A stretch of DNA of 64,000 bases from an uncultured Lachnospiraceae bacterium. GTDB taxonomy: Bacteria > Bacillota > Clostridia > Lachnospirales > Lachnospiraceae. A model generated the notes under the pieces. That model was given only the letters and a program-made list of their open reading frames with translations, was not told the origin of the DNA and ran no database searches. A program made the translations under genes and the position numbers. Numbering within the stretch: position 1 is the stretch's first letter; every line of letters starts with the position of its first letter. This document shows positions 1 through 9,400 of the stretch, one piece after another. The stretch lies in NCBI GenBank assembly GCA_947577185.1, contig CANPUE010000002.1, positions 1-64,000 on the forward strand. Direction: 5' to 3'.

Positions 1-86
1 CGTCATCATCATCTTCGTCGTCTTCTTCATCGTCATCATCATCTTCGTCGTCTTCTTCATCGTCATCATCATCTTCGTCGTCTTCA
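1..86. repeat. 30-bp in-frame tandem repeat encoding Asp/Glu
   Basis: A 30-bp unit is present at 1-30, exactly again at 31-60, and again for about 25 bp from 61. It lies inside the acidic gene and is a multiple of three, so copy-number change would add or remove ten residues without a frameshift. The array may continue beyond the window edge. Confidence 0.85.
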
Positions 87-175
87 TCTTCTATCGGTTC
101 ATCGTCATCATCTATTTCATCATCCAGTTCGTCCTCTGAAAAAGGATGTTTTTTCCGATTGAATAATTTTCCCAT
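1..175 (-). CDS. N-terminus of a very acidic Asp/Glu-repeat protein (partial)
   Basis: The gene begins with ATG at 175 on the minus strand, with a GGAGG ribosome binding site just upstream, and runs off the window edge after 58 residues. The first 12 residues are basic and aromatic (MGKLFNRKKHPF). Everything after is almost only Asp and Glu, in a ten-residue repeat DEEDDEDDDD. The Lys/Arg start followed by a polyacidic stretch would suit a cytoplasmic head before a membrane segment, but that part lies outside the window. I do not recognise the family, so no function is assigned. The reading frame and ribosome binding site make it a real gene start. Confidence 0.7.
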   Translation of the reverse strand, partial: MGKLFNRKKHPFSEDELDDEIDDDDEPIEDEDDEDDDDDEEDDEDDDDDEEDDEDDDD

Positions 176-366
176 TTAAGTCCTCCATTTCTGTTCCACG
201 CATCATAAAAACAAAAGTATCATATCAAACAGGTCATGATACAAAATATAGTATATGATACCCTATATTCAAACATTTTACCACATATTTTTTCCCTTTA
301 CGATCATTTCTTTCATATTAAACCCTTTGCCGCAGTGTTTTTTGCACAGGCACGCCAGAGCCAAAT

Positions 367-520
367 GTCAGAGCAGTTTACTGCCATGACAATGCGGTGA
401 GAAGTTCGCGCAGGCGATTTCTCATCTGCAATCCTGGCATATCCCCGGCTCTGACTCATAATTGCAGTCTGAACAAAGTTCAGACTTTGAAAGATTACTG
501 CATCGGCATGATTTTTCAAT
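367..520. repeat. Dispersed hairpin repeat, copy A
   Basis: This copy has ends GTCAGAGC at 367-374 and GCTCTGAC at 448-455 that are inverted repeats. A perfect 8-bp hairpin with an AAA loop follows at 467-485, and then a module ending in GATTTTTCAAT at 510-520. The core matching AGAGCAGTTTACTGC and GGCTCTGACTCA recurs at about 29074-29130, and the last module recurs at 49862-49890. There is no protein-coding signal in it; frames open through it lack ribosome binding sites. It looks like a repeated intergenic palindromic element. Confidence 0.6.
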
Positions 521-615
521 CTATTGTCTATTATGATCCAGCCCAACGAGTTCCTGCAGTTACTGTCCAAGGCAACAGCGAAGCGGGCATCAATCCTGAC
601 GATCAACACCCGCTT

Positions 616-825
616 CTAAACTACACTATCCAATGGTCTGTCCCTCCATCTTTCTTCCTTCGTATTCTTTCCATTTTTCGCTTGTATGAAAATACTGTAA
701 CGTCCTCTGCCTCTCGGCTTCTTCATCTGTTCTGCGTTACTTTTTCCTCTGTACTCGATTACGATTTCTTAGATCTGGTCTTTTAAAACCATTTCTAACT
801 GTCTTGTCTTTGGTTCCTTATTCAT
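616..825 (-). pseudogene. Possible broken small gene (internal TAA)
   Basis: Reading the minus strand from ATG at 825 gives 18 codons, a TAA stop, and then 50 more open codons in the same frame to TAG at 616. The product without the stop would be about 69 residues and very rich in Lys, Arg and Glu. The start has only a weak purine-rich stretch upstream. This may be a decayed gene or chance. The remaining sequence from 176 to 1268 is AT-rich, especially 960-1100, and shows no convincing gene. Confidence 0.2.
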
Positions 826-1171
826 TTGTACCTTCGATGGATTAAATTAAGTTTTTGTTGGACCGTACCTTCCTTTCTATAGATGCGGCTTCTGCTTCAT
901 CGCTCCTGTTCTGTCAACTCTATTGACTTCTATATGCCGCCTCTATTTAGTATCTATGTGAATTTATCTTTTGTAATTTTATTATATCATCTAATTTTAA
1001 TTTGTCAACACATTTTTTGAAATTTCTTTTTATTTTTACATTTTTTTCTGTTAATGGCTATTTTTTCCAAATATTCTTCTTTTTTTATAGATTTAACAGA
1101 CAAGTTATTCAGCCCAGCTGCTCACTTCAGGCCATGAGCGTCACGCGGTCGTAAAAAAGCAAAATTAATGA

Positions 1172-1200
1172 TAGGAAAAGCAGGGAAACAGCATTATAAT
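1172..1200 (+). promoter_or_regulatory. Candidate promoter for the LUD-domain gene
   Basis: A perfect TATAAT lies at 1195-1200, about 70 bp before the chosen start codon. The matching -35 region (TAGGAA at 1172-1177) is poor, so only the -10 element supports this call. Confidence 0.35.
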
Positions 1201-1268
1201 AGTATCATCGTAATATTATGGAAGACAACGGTATCATAAAAAGCACACAACATATGGAGGAAACTATC

Positions 1269-1904
1269 ATGTCACACAAAACAGACGCATTTGCCGCAAT
1301 GGCAGCGACGATCATCAGGAATCTGGAAAAAAGAAATATGGAGGGATACTATTTTGAAACGAGTGCAGAATGTACAAAAGCAGTCATAGACTCCATGCCG
1401 GCCGGCAGCATTGTCAGCTGGGGAGGAAGTGAGACGATAAAGGAAACAGGATTAATGGATGCAGTCAGGAATGGCTCTTATGAACTGATCGACAGAAGTC
1501 TCGCTAAGAATCCTGAGGAAGCAAGACAGCTTTATTCCAAAACGGTTCTCGCAGACTATTATCTCATGAGCAGCAATGCGCTCACAATAGACGGAGAGCT
1601 GATCAATATCGACGGCAACGGCAATCGTGTGGCCTGTCTGATCCAGGGGCCGAGCCATGTCATCATTGTAGCCGGCATGAATAAAATCGTCACCGATGTG
1701 CAAAGCGGCATTGCCAGAGTCAGAAATATGGCGTCTCCTGCAAACGCCATCCGGCTGGGCAAAAAAATACCCTGCGCATCGGCAGGCCGCTGTCTCGACT
1801 GTCTTTCACCGGAATGCTTCTGCAACCAGATCGTCGTGACCAGAAGAAGCGGACATACAGGCAGGATCAAAATATATCTGGTCGCTGAAGACTTAGGCTA
1901 TTGA
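1269..1904 (+). CDS. LUD-domain protein (LutC/YkgG-like, lactate utilisation family)
   Basis: The 211-residue protein has the LUD (DUF162) fold features: a GGSETIKETG loop, a conserved YLMSSNALTIDGELINIDGNG-type core, and GPSHVIIVAGMNKIV near the middle. A Cys-rich stretch near the C-terminus (CLDCLSPECFC) could hold a metal or Fe-S centre. LUD proteins occur in lactate oxidation complexes with LutA and LutB, but neither partner is nearby. This stand-alone form is common in anaerobic Firmicutes, where its role is not clear to me. I chose the ATG at 1269 because GGAGG sits 9-13 bases upstream; an in-frame ATG at 1218 lacks such a site. A terminator follows directly. Confidence 0.85.
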   Translation: MSHKTDAFAAMAATIIRNLEKRNMEGYYFETSAECTKAVIDSMPAGSIVSWGGSETIKETGLMDAVRNGSYELIDRSLAKNPEEARQLYSKTVLADYYLMSSNALTIDGELINIDGNGNRVACLIQGPSHVIIVAGMNKIVTDVQSGIARVRNMASPANAIRLGKKIPCASAGRCLDCLSPECFCNQIVVTRRSGHTGRIKIYLVAEDLGY

Positions 1905-1917
1905 CCTGACAGATCAG

Positions 1918-1956
1918 ACAGGACGCCGCAATTATCATATGCGGCGTCCTGTTTTT
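1918..1956 (+). terminator. Rho-independent terminator after the LUD gene
   Basis: A 13-bp perfect stem, left arm 1918-1930 and right arm 1939-1951, is followed by a run of six T on the plus strand. The facing hydrogenase-like gene on the minus strand ends at 2012, so the two genes converge here. Confidence 0.85.
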
Positions 1957-2011
1957 TCATATTTTTCGAATTCATTTCTGACTAATTAATTTTTAATTTA
2001 TTCATTTTTAA

Positions 2012-3961
2012 TCAGTTCATTTCTTTCAGCTTTTCTTTCAGGCTCGCGGAAATCTCACTGACAACATCTGCGGAAGCGGCAATCTCCTCGGTAGAAGCAG
2101 CCAGATTGGTCACGCGCAGGTTTACACTGTCGATTATGGCGATCAGTTTCTCCGCATCTTCAAGCAGACTGTTGATCGCATTCTGGATCTCCTCTTTGTT
2201 TCTGTCGCTGTCGCTTGCCGTATCCTTTGAAGAGTCAGCCAGTTTCTTGATATTTTCAGCGATGATCGCAAAACCTCTTCCGGACTCTCCTGCTCTTGCC
2301 GCTTCGATACTCGCGTTAAGTGCGAGCAGATTCGTCTCTTCGGCAATATTGGTAATCTCAAGGTTATTTTCTTCGAGCTTGACCAGCAGCCCGTGAATAC
2401 GCTCCAAAGCTGCCCGCAATGCATCGGAAAACGTCACGACCTCACTCATGGAAATAGAGATTCCGGTACTTTCTTCGGCATTGTTGTTATTTCCAATCGA
2501 CATTTCATTGATCGAAGTATCAAGCGTTCGAAATCCTTTGGCGACCTCACTGATCAGAATCTCGATCTGCTCATTTTTCTCCTCGATCACATCGTTCTTC
2601 TCCCGCATTTCCTCAGATAATTTTTCTGCAAGGAGTTTTTCTTTATTCACTTCGTCTTTTATGTAATGGATGCAGTTGTCCTTGACATTACAGCCGTTAT
2701 AAATAGCGGTTGCCATATCCTCACAGGTTCTGTAACCACATGCAGAGCAGTTGATCCCGCGGGAATGTGAGTCCTCTTTATTCATCGCAGCAAAGATCTG
2801 TTCCAGTTCGGACGTATTTGGATGTCTGATCTCGACACCTTTTGACCTGTCCGTATAATGTCTGATGAAGTCTTTGATATCCAGCTCTTTAAACTGTCTG
2901 TTGAAACGCTCCAGACGCTGCCTGGGGGTCAGGTTCCTGCCCCACGCACTTTTCTTGCTGCTTCGTTTACTCGCCTCTTTGATCCTGTAGAGTTCATACA
3001 GCGTGTCATCATGTTTCGCTTTCTCCGCCTCCACTGCCGTCCCATAAATACAGCCTTTGGCACAGTTAAGCGCATCCACCATGAATGGCAGTTCTTTACC
3101 GCCCAGAACACGTTCCCTGTAGTCTTCCAAAAACTCATAGGCATGATTTTCGCCCTCTATCTGACGGATAAACACATCCTCGCCACAGAACCAGTAAACA
3201 TTTTCTTTCAGTCCGCCCGGCATAGGATAGATCGAGCCAAGGCCATATTCGATCTCATCAGAAACCGGTGTGCCGGAAATTTTATGTTCTCTGACATATC
3301 TCATCAAATGATCAAATGTAACGTTATAGGAAACATATCCTCCGCAGTTCGCATCATCAATCTCGCTTTTCTTGGCGATACATGGACTGATAAAGGCCAG
3401 TTTATCCGATATCTTCATATATTTTCTGGCGTAGATGGCGCCGCACATCAATGGTGAATGCACCGGCATCAGCCTGGGGATCAGCTCAGGAATGTATTTC
3501 TCGATATAACCTGTAATCGCAGGACAGGGTTGAGAAATGCCGCCCTTAAAATCATGTTCCGTTATGTACTTAATATAGCCCCATGTCGTGATATCTGCAC
3601 CGAAACTGATACTGATAATACGGTTAACACCCATCTGTTTGAGGCCTCCGAGCACAGAAGCATATTCCCTGGGATAATTAGCTAAAAATGCAGGTGCCAG
3701 CAGCAGGGATATTTTCTCCCCTTTGCGCAGATCCGCAAAAAAACGGTCCGTATCGTCTCGATATTCTCTTGCCTGATGTTCACAGGCATCAAAACAGGCA
3801 CCGCAGGCAATACATTGTTTTCCATCTACTACGATCATATTGCTGCCGTTTTCTTCTATCGCATAATTTGCCGTTAAAACAGGACATACCGAGATACATT
3901 TATTACAGCCTATACAATTATCGTTTGTGTATACAAGGGAATCCTCTGCCATATTTGTCAT
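2012..3961 (-). CDS. [FeFe]-hydrogenase-like sensor fused to a chemoreceptor signalling domain
   Basis: This 649-residue soluble protein has four parts. Residues 16-61 hold two 4Fe-4S motifs ([12 protein letters not shown] and [11 protein letters not shown]). Residues 85-320 are an [FeFe]-hydrogenase-like domain with the four H-cluster cubane cysteines at about C146, C194, C300 and C304. The residue before C146 is Pro, where catalytic enzymes carry the proton-transfer Cys. Residues 405-430 are a third Fe-S motif (CSACGYRTC). Residues 440-649 are a coiled coil and a methyl-accepting signalling domain with the hairpin tip [16 protein letters not shown] at 544-559. There is no membrane segment. 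The layout suggests a cytosolic redox or hydrogen sensor that talks to CheA/CheW, not a hydrogen-producing enzyme; that role is inferred. AAAGGAGA lies upstream of the ATG. Confidence 0.85.
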   Translation of the reverse strand: MTNMAEDSLVYTNDNCIGCNKCISVCPVLTANYAIEENGSNMIVVDGKQCIACGACFDACEHQAREYRDDTDRFFADLRKGEKISLLLAPAFLANYPREYASVLGGLKQMGVNRIISISFGADITTWGYIKYITEHDFKGGISQPCPAITGYIEKYIPELIPRLMPVHSPLMCGAIYARKYMKISDKLAFISPCIAKKSEIDDANCGGYVSYNVTFDHLMRYVREHKISGTPVSDEIEYGLGSIYPMPGGLKENVYWFCGEDVFIRQIEGENHAYEFLEDYRERVLGGKELPFMVDALNCAKGCIYGTAVEAEKAKHDDTLYELYRIKEASKRSSKKSAWGRNLTPRQRLERFNRQFKELDIKDFIRHYTDRSKGVEIRHPNTSELEQIFAAMNKEDSHSRGINCSACGYRTCEDMATAIYNGCNVKDNCIHYIKDEVNKEKLLAEKLSEEMREKNDVIEEKNEQIEILISEVAKGFRTLDTSINEMSIGNNNNAEESTGISISMSEVVTFSDALRAALERIHGLLVKLEENNLEITNIAEETNLLALNASIEAARAGESGRGFAIIAENIKKLADSSKDTASDSDRNKEEIQNAINSLLEDAEKLIAIIDSVNLRVTNLAASTEEIAASADVVSEISASLKEKLKEMN

Positions 3962-4058
3962 AAAAGGCGTTCTCCTTTCAGCGTAACTTAGTGATCATTT
4001 CTCTTTTTCAAAGTACATGCAAGATTAATTTAGCATATTTCACCAAAAAAGTAAAGAT

Positions 4059-5378
4059 TTAGAGCTGATACAGCACGAAAATGTCATAAATTGCCTTGAT
4101 TGCCGTTTCAAAGTCAGCATTGGCAACACCGATTATAATATTTAGCTCACTCGAACCCTGATCAATCATTTTAACATTGACATTGGCATGGGCCAGTGCT
4201 GAAAAAATCCTGCCTGCCGTACCCCGCGTAGATTTCATGCCCCGCCCGACAACAGCAATTAACGCCAGATCAGCTTCAATATCGATCGCATCCGGATCTG
4301 CGATCCTGTGAATACCGGAAACGACCTTCTGTTCTTTGTGCATAAACTCATCCTGATGCACAAAAACTGTCATGGTATCAATTCCTGACGGCACATGTTC
4401 GAAGGAAATTCCATTTTCTTCAAACGCCTGCAGGACTTTACGTCCGAATCCGATCTCTGAGTTCATCAGATCTTTTTCAATATTCACCGCACAGAACCCT
4501 CTTTTTCCGGCAATGCCGGTAATTACATATTTCGGTTTCTGGCAGGTGCTTTCCACGATCCACGTGCCCTCAGCCTGGGGATCATTCGTATTTCTGATAT
4601 TAATCGGAATCCCCTCGCTTCTGACCGGAAAGATAGCATCCTCATGCAGTACGTTAAATCCCATATAGGCAAGCTCCCGCAGCTCCCGGTAGGTGATCGT
4701 TTCGATCGTCTCAGGCTTATAAATGATCCTCGGATCAGCCACCAGGACACCGGAAACATCCGTCCAGTTCTCATAGACATCAGCTTTTACCGCTCTGGCT
4801 ACGATAGAACCCGTAATATCAGATCCGCCTCTGGAAAACGTCTTGACTGTCCCATCCGCACGGGCACCGTAAAATCCCGGAATAACCGCGGCTTCTAACG
4901 ACGCCAGCCGCTCCCGCATCAGTTCATTCGTTTTCTGCGCATCATACTCGCCTTTTTCATCAAACAAAATAACTGTGGCAGCATCTATGAACTCAAATCC
5001 CAGGTAAGCCGCCATAATGATACCGTTTAAATATTCCCCTCTCGATGCGGCGTAATCTCTGCCCGCTTTGTTTTTGAAATTCTTCTCGATCGTCTTGAAT
5101 TCTTCTTCCATGGAGATTTTCAGGGCCAGCCCGTCAATGATCTCCTGATATCTTTCCTTTATGGCTTTTAACTGTTTCCCGAAATCCCCGCCTTCTTCAG
5201 CCAGGTCATAGCATTCATAGAGCATATCCGTTACTTTTGTATCATCCGCATATCGTTTACCGGGTGCGCTTGGTACGACAAACTTACGTTCCTCGTCCGC
5301 ATGGATGATATCACCCACCTTTTTAAACTGATCGGCATTTGCCAGCGAGCTTCCGCCAAATTTCACTACTTTCCTCAT
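4059..5378 (-). CDS. lysC: Aspartate kinase
   Basis: Phosphorylates L-aspartate, the first step toward lysine, threonine and methionine. The 439-residue protein starts with the family motif KFGGSSLA (residues 6-13) and has the catalytic-domain stretch FSRGGSDITG. The C-terminal third, from about residue 300, carries the paired ACT domains that bind allosteric amino acids. AAAGGA precedes the ATG. It is the last gene of a minus-strand series hom, phosphoglycerate-mutase-like, lysC with gaps of about 40 bp, so it probably serves threonine synthesis here. No riboswitch is visible upstream; feedback control through the ACT domains is the likely regulation. Confidence 0.95.
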   Translation of the reverse strand: MRKVVKFGGSSLANADQFKKVGDIIHADEERKFVVPSAPGKRYADDTKVTDMLYECYDLAEEGGDFGKQLKAIKERYQEIIDGLALKISMEEEFKTIEKNFKNKAGRDYAASRGEYLNGIIMAAYLGFEFIDAATVILFDEKGEYDAQKTNELMRERLASLEAAVIPGFYGARADGTVKTFSRGGSDITGSIVARAVKADVYENWTDVSGVLVADPRIIYKPETIETITYRELRELAYMGFNVLHEDAIFPVRSEGIPINIRNTNDPQAEGTWIVESTCQKPKYVITGIAGKRGFCAVNIEKDLMNSEIGFGRKVLQAFEENGISFEHVPSGIDTMTVFVHQDEFMHKEQKVVSGIHRIADPDAIDIEADLALIAVVGRGMKSTRGTAGRIFSALAHANVNVKMIDQGSSELNIIIGVANADFETAIKAIYDIFVLYQL

Positions 5379-5419
5379 ATTAACTAATTCCTTTCACATC
5401 CTGCGATATTTGTATGCGC

Positions 5420-6628
5420 CTAAGCCTCAAATAAATAATCTATCAGCGTATATCCTTCTGCAAAAAAGCTGCCGCTCGCACTGCTGTCTTTTTCATTATA
5501 ATTCCATGTCTTTTCCAGCTGATTTGTACTGTCATAGAGCATGTAGGGTACGCTGTCTGATGTATGAGTCCTCACCCTGACAGGCGTCGGGTGATCCGGG
5601 AGCACCAGCATACGATAGGGCACATTCTTTGAATCCAGTGTCTCCACAAGCGGGCCGATCACTCTTTTGTCAAGATATTCGATCGCCTGCACTTTCTTCC
5701 CGGCGCTGCCCTGGTGTCCCATTTCATCCGGCGCTTCCAGATGAATATAGACGAAATCATAGTCCTCCTCAAGCAGCGCTCTGAGAGCCGCCTGCGTCTT
5801 ACCTTCATAGTTGGTGTGCAGGCCGCCGTCAGCGCCTTCCACGTTGGCCACGCCCATGCCCGCACCGACAGCAATTCCTTTGAGCAGATCGACCGCCGAT
5901 ACCATCATGCCGCGTTTTTTGGTCTTTTCTTCAAAGGATGAGAGCATCGGTTTTGTTCCCGCTCCCCAGAACCAGCAGCAATTGGCCGGATTTAGTCCCT
6001 GCTTTCTTCTCTCTATATTTATGGGATGATCTACTAAAATATCATAGCTTTTCTTCATCATCGTACGCAGTGCCTCATCGGAGGGCAGATGCGGGCCGAT
6101 CACCTGCGTCAGCACATCGTGCGGCGGTGTCAGTTCGATCACCTCTCCTCCGGCCCAGATCAGGCAGTGCCTGTAACTTGTTCCTGTATAAAACTTATAA
6201 ATATCGTTTTCCAGTTCCTTCCTCACAGCATCTAAGAGCACTGCGCAGTCTTTTGTACTGATCTCTCCGGAGCTGTGGTCGATAATCGTTTTTTCCTCGA
6301 AAGGAACATCATCCTCAGAGACCGTCACGATATTACAACGGAGCGCAATGTCCGTATCCAGCATGGGCACGCCAATGCTCAAAGCTTCTAACGGAGAACG
6401 GCCGGAATAATATATTTTCGGGTCGTATCCGAGTACAGACAGATTCGCCGTATCCGAACCGGGCTTCATGCCCTCCGGGATCGTATGTACCATACCGATC
6501 TGCGACCTTTTGCTCAGTCTGTCCAATGCAGGCGTTGAAGCATATTCGAGCGGCGTCATCCCGTTCAGACTCTCTATCGGTTCATCCGCCATACCGTCTC
6601 CCAAAACAATGATATATTTCTTTTTCAT
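5420..6628 (-). CDS. apgM: Phosphoglycerate mutase-like protein, probable homoserine kinase
   Basis: The 402-residue protein belongs to the archaeal-type cofactor-independent phosphoglycerate mutase family of the alkaline phosphatase superfamily. Visible hallmarks are the metal-binding GDGMAD near the N-terminus, the nucleophile region PGSDTANLSVLGYDP, and the C-terminal LPDHPTPV and RTHTSDSVPY. It lies between homoserine dehydrogenase and aspartate kinase, exactly where a homoserine kinase is needed, and no GHMP-type thrB is present. Members of this family have been proposed to be alternative homoserine kinases, so that role is favoured by context. Real mutase activity cannot be excluded. 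The start at 6628 was chosen because AAAGGAG lies 8 bases upstream; an earlier in-frame start at 6646 overlaps that site. Confidence 0.85.
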   Translation of the reverse strand: MKKKYIIVLGDGMADEPIESLNGMTPLEYASTPALDRLSKRSQIGMVHTIPEGMKPGSDTANLSVLGYDPKIYYSGRSPLEALSIGVPMLDTDIALRCNIVTVSEDDVPFEEKTIIDHSSGEISTKDCAVLLDAVRKELENDIYKFYTGTSYRHCLIWAGGEVIELTPPHDVLTQVIGPHLPSDEALRTMMKKSYDILVDHPINIERRKQGLNPANCCWFWGAGTKPMLSSFEEKTKKRGMMVSAVDLLKGIAVGAGMGVANVEGADGGLHTNYEGKTQAALRALLEEDYDFVYIHLEAPDEMGHQGSAGKKVQAIEYLDKRVIGPLVETLDSKNVPYRMLVLPDHPTPVRVRTHTSDSVPYMLYDSTNQLEKTWNYNEKDSSASGSFFAEGYTLIDYLFEA

Positions 6629-6667
6629 AACATGCACTCCTTTCACAGCCTCCGCGTCAGGCTGATA

Positions 6668-7873
6668 TCAGCCTTCCATGCGGATCCTGTTGATGACTCC
6701 TCCCATTTCCGAAACTTTAGTGTCAAACTCTTTTTCTGTCATGATATCCGTGATAAAAGCATACTCTCCTTCCATCTTTGCATTCACTTCCGTATGCACC
6801 GCAAAGAGCGACTCTGCTTTCTGTTTCCTGTCTGCGCTTACACGCACGAAAAATCTACGCTTCATGTCCGCAATATCTGTCAGACTCACACTTTCATCTT
6901 CCCAGAGACACATGATCGTCTTACCCGGATGTCTCGCACAATCCACCACATCGGAAACCACTGCACTCGCTGTCGGGAGCTTTCCTGCACCACGCCCGTA
7001 ATACATGGAATCACCCAGCATATTGCCATGGACATAGACCGCATTGAACACATCCTTAACTCCATATAACGGATGTTCTTTTGAGATCATAAAAGGCGCA
7101 ACCATGGCGAAAAAGCCTTCCTCCGTATCTTTGCTCATGGCAAGCAGTTTAACAGACCTGTTCAGTTCTCTGGCATAGGCAAAGTCCTGTGCCGTGATCT
7201 TCGTAATGCCTTCCGTATAAATATCTTTATAATGAACGCTCTTTCCCTTCATTAGAGAAGAAAGTATTGCGATCTTTCTGCAGGCGTCATAGCCTTCCAC
7301 ATCGGCCTCCGGATTTTTCTCTGCGTATCCTTTTTCCTGCGCTTCTTTCAGGACGGCATCAAAGTCTGCCCCGTTTTCGTCCATTTCAGTCAGAATATAG
7401 TTAGTCGTACCATTCAGGATACCCGTTATGGCATCGATCTTTTCCGCAGTGAGGGAATAGTTTAACGGGCGGATGATCGGGATACCCCCGCCTACGCTGG
7501 CCTCAAACAGATAGTTACAGTGGTTCTCCCGCGCAAGCCTTATCAGTTCCGGTCCGTGATTAGCCACCAGTTCTTTATTGGAGGTACAGACACTCTTGCC
7601 GGACAACAGCGCGTTTTTGGAAAACGTGTAAGCAGGTTCGTTGCCGCCCATTGTCTCACAGATGATAGAAACCTCCGGATCGTTTATGATGATATTGAAA
7701 TCATGGACCACTTTATCCTCATAAGGATCGCCCGGAAAATCCCGAAGATCCAAAATGTATTTTATATTGATCTCTTCTCCGGCTTTTTTATTGATATCTG
7801 CCTTATTCGTTTCAATGACTTCAACAACACCGCTTCCTACTGTACCGTATCCTAACACTGCTACCTGAACCAT
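6668..7873 (-). CDS. hom: Homoserine dehydrogenase
   Basis: Reduces aspartate semialdehyde to homoserine. The 401-residue protein has the NAD(P)-binding loop GYGTVGSG at residues 8-15, the catalytic-domain stretch NGTTNYILTEM, and the EADVEGYDACRKIAIL signature. The last 75 residues (from RRFFVRVSAD) look like an ACT domain for feedback control by threonine. It opens the run hom, phosphoglycerate-mutase-like kinase, lysC. GlyA ends 77 bp upstream on the same strand, and could be co-transcribed; threonine and glycine metabolism are linked. GAGGAG precedes the start. Confidence 0.95.
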   Translation of the reverse strand: MVQVAVLGYGTVGSGVVEVIETNKADINKKAGEEINIKYILDLRDFPGDPYEDKVVHDFNIIINDPEVSIICETMGGNEPAYTFSKNALLSGKSVCTSNKELVANHGPELIRLARENHCNYLFEASVGGGIPIIRPLNYSLTAEKIDAITGILNGTTNYILTEMDENGADFDAVLKEAQEKGYAEKNPEADVEGYDACRKIAILSSLMKGKSVHYKDIYTEGITKITAQDFAYARELNRSVKLLAMSKDTEEGFFAMVAPFMISKEHPLYGVKDVFNAVYVHGNMLGDSMYYGRGAGKLPTASAVVSDVVDCARHPGKTIMCLWEDESVSLTDIADMKRRFFVRVSADRKQKAESLFAVHTEVNAKMEGEYAFITDIMTEKEFDTKVSEMGGVINRIRMEG

Positions 7874-7949
7874 TCCCTGTTTCTCCTCTCTTTCTTTCCT
7901 TTATCCCATGTAAGCCCGCCGCCTGCATGATCTTTTCTACCGCCGCCTG

Positions 7950-9188
7950 TTAAATGAGCGGATATTTATCTGTCAGTTCTTTGATGATGGCACGCGCCTG
8001 ATCGATGCCCGCTTCACCTTCTTTAATAACAACTGATATTGCTTCCGCAACTTTGTCCATATCATCTGTATTCAGACCTCTCGAAGTCGCCGCCGGCGTT
8101 CCCAGACGGATACCGCTTGTCACAAACGGAGATTTCGGATCGTTCGGGATCGTATTTTTATTGGCTGTAATATGCGCCTCATCCAGAAGCTTCTCAATCG
8201 CTTTTCCTGTCAGGTCATAGTTGGTCAGATCCACTAACATCAGATGATTATCCGTACCGCCGGATACGATCTTTATTTCCCTCGCAAGCAGCCCCTTGCA
8301 GAGCGCCTGCGCATTATCGATCACATTCTGCTGGTAGGTCTTAAACTCAGGCGTGAGCGCCTCCTTAAAGCAGACAGCCTTGGCCGCAATCACATGCATC
8401 AGCGGGCCGCCCTGAATACCGGGGAAGATTGCCTTATTAAAATTGTACTGATCCGCCACTTCCTGACTCGACATGATCATACCGCCGCGCGGCCCGCGCA
8501 GCGTCTTGTGCGTCGTGGTCGTCGTCACATGCGCATAAGGAATCGGACTCGGATGAAGGCCTGCCGCCACAAGGCCGGCAATATGCGCGATATCTACCAT
8601 CAAAACTGCGCCGACTTCGTCCGCAATCTCCCTGAATTTCTTAAAGTCCAGTGTCCTTGCATATGCGGATGCACCGGCCACAATCATCTTAGGTTTACAC
8701 TCCAGTGCAGTCTCACGTACTTTATCATAATCAAGAAATCCATCGTCATTTACGCCGTAAGGGACACAATGGAAATATTTTCCTGACATATTTACCGGTG
8801 AACCATGTGAAAGATGCCCGCCGTGATCAAGATTCATACCCATAAAAGTATCACCCGGTTCCATCACTGCGAAAAAGACCGCCATATTCGCCTGTGCGCC
8901 GGAATGCGGCTGAACATTCACATATTCGCAGCCGAACAGTTCCTTTGCACGTTCTCTGGCCAGATTCTCCACCACGTCAACACATTCGCAGCCGCCATAA
9001 TACCTTTTTCCCGGATATCCTTCCGCATATTTATTGGTAAGCGGACTTCCCATAGCCGCCATAACCGCCTTGCTCACCCAGTTTTCCGAAGCGATCAGTT
9101 CAATATGGGAATTCTGACGCTCCTGCTCGTCCACAATCGCCTGCGCGATTTCGGGATCTGTCATTTTTACTTCATCTAATGAATACAT
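7950..9188 (-). CDS. glyA: Serine hydroxymethyltransferase
   Basis: Converts serine and tetrahydrofolate to glycine and methylene-tetrahydrofolate; cytosolic, PLP-dependent. The 412-residue length is normal for the family. The PLP lysine is K228 in [15 protein letters not shown], and [14 protein letters not shown] with the PLP-ring Asp lies upstream. GNAT-type or aminotransferase relatives do not share these motifs, so the call is firm. AGGAG precedes the ATG. The sequence between 9189 and 9330 separates it from a divergent lipid kinase gene; I saw no glycine or folate riboswitch there. Confidence 0.97.
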   Translation of the reverse strand: MYSLDEVKMTDPEIAQAIVDEQERQNSHIELIASENWVSKAVMAAMGSPLTNKYAEGYPGKRYYGGCECVDVVENLARERAKELFGCEYVNVQPHSGAQANMAVFFAVMEPGDTFMGMNLDHGGHLSHGSPVNMSGKYFHCVPYGVNDDGFLDYDKVRETALECKPKMIVAGASAYARTLDFKKFREIADEVGAVLMVDIAHIAGLVAAGLHPSPIPYAHVTTTTTHKTLRGPRGGMIMSSQEVADQYNFNKAIFPGIQGGPLMHVIAAKAVCFKEALTPEFKTYQQNVIDNAQALCKGLLAREIKIVSGGTDNHLMLVDLTNYDLTGKAIEKLLDEAHITANKNTIPNDPKSPFVTSGIRLGTPAATSRGLNTDDMDKVAEAISVVIKEGEAGIDQARAIIKELTDKYPLI

Positions 9189-9332
9189 TTCTTCTCCTGC
9201 CTTTCATGCTATATTTTTAAAAAAGTTGCGAACTATATAAAAAACCAGTGTAAGTATATCACAAGGATCGTTTATGACGCAATATGTCAATGGGAATTTC
9301 TGTTGATTTCCACACATGCCCGTTTCCCGTAC

Positions 9333-9361
9333 TTCCCATAAAAAACAAATCATGCTATACT
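9333..9361 (+). promoter_or_regulatory. Candidate extended -10 promoter for the lipid kinase gene
   Basis: TTCCCA at 9333-9338, a 17-bp spacer and TATACT at 9356-9361, with TG at 9353-9354 forming an extended -10. The chosen ATG lies 40 bp downstream. Confidence 0.5.
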
Positions 9362-9400
9362 GAAAACAGTATTACAATACAACAGGAAAAGGATAAAAAA

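Noticed and set aside
397-786. An open frame in the non-coding 5' kilobase, plus strand
   Set aside because: It runs through the dispersed repeat and has no ribosome binding site or conserved features.
5379-5419. Lysine riboswitch upstream of lysC
   Set aside because: The gap is only 41 bp, far too short for the aptamer.
9189-9330. Glycine or folate riboswitch upstream of glyA
   Set aside because: I saw no paired aptamer domains or expression platform; only AT-rich promoter-like sequence.
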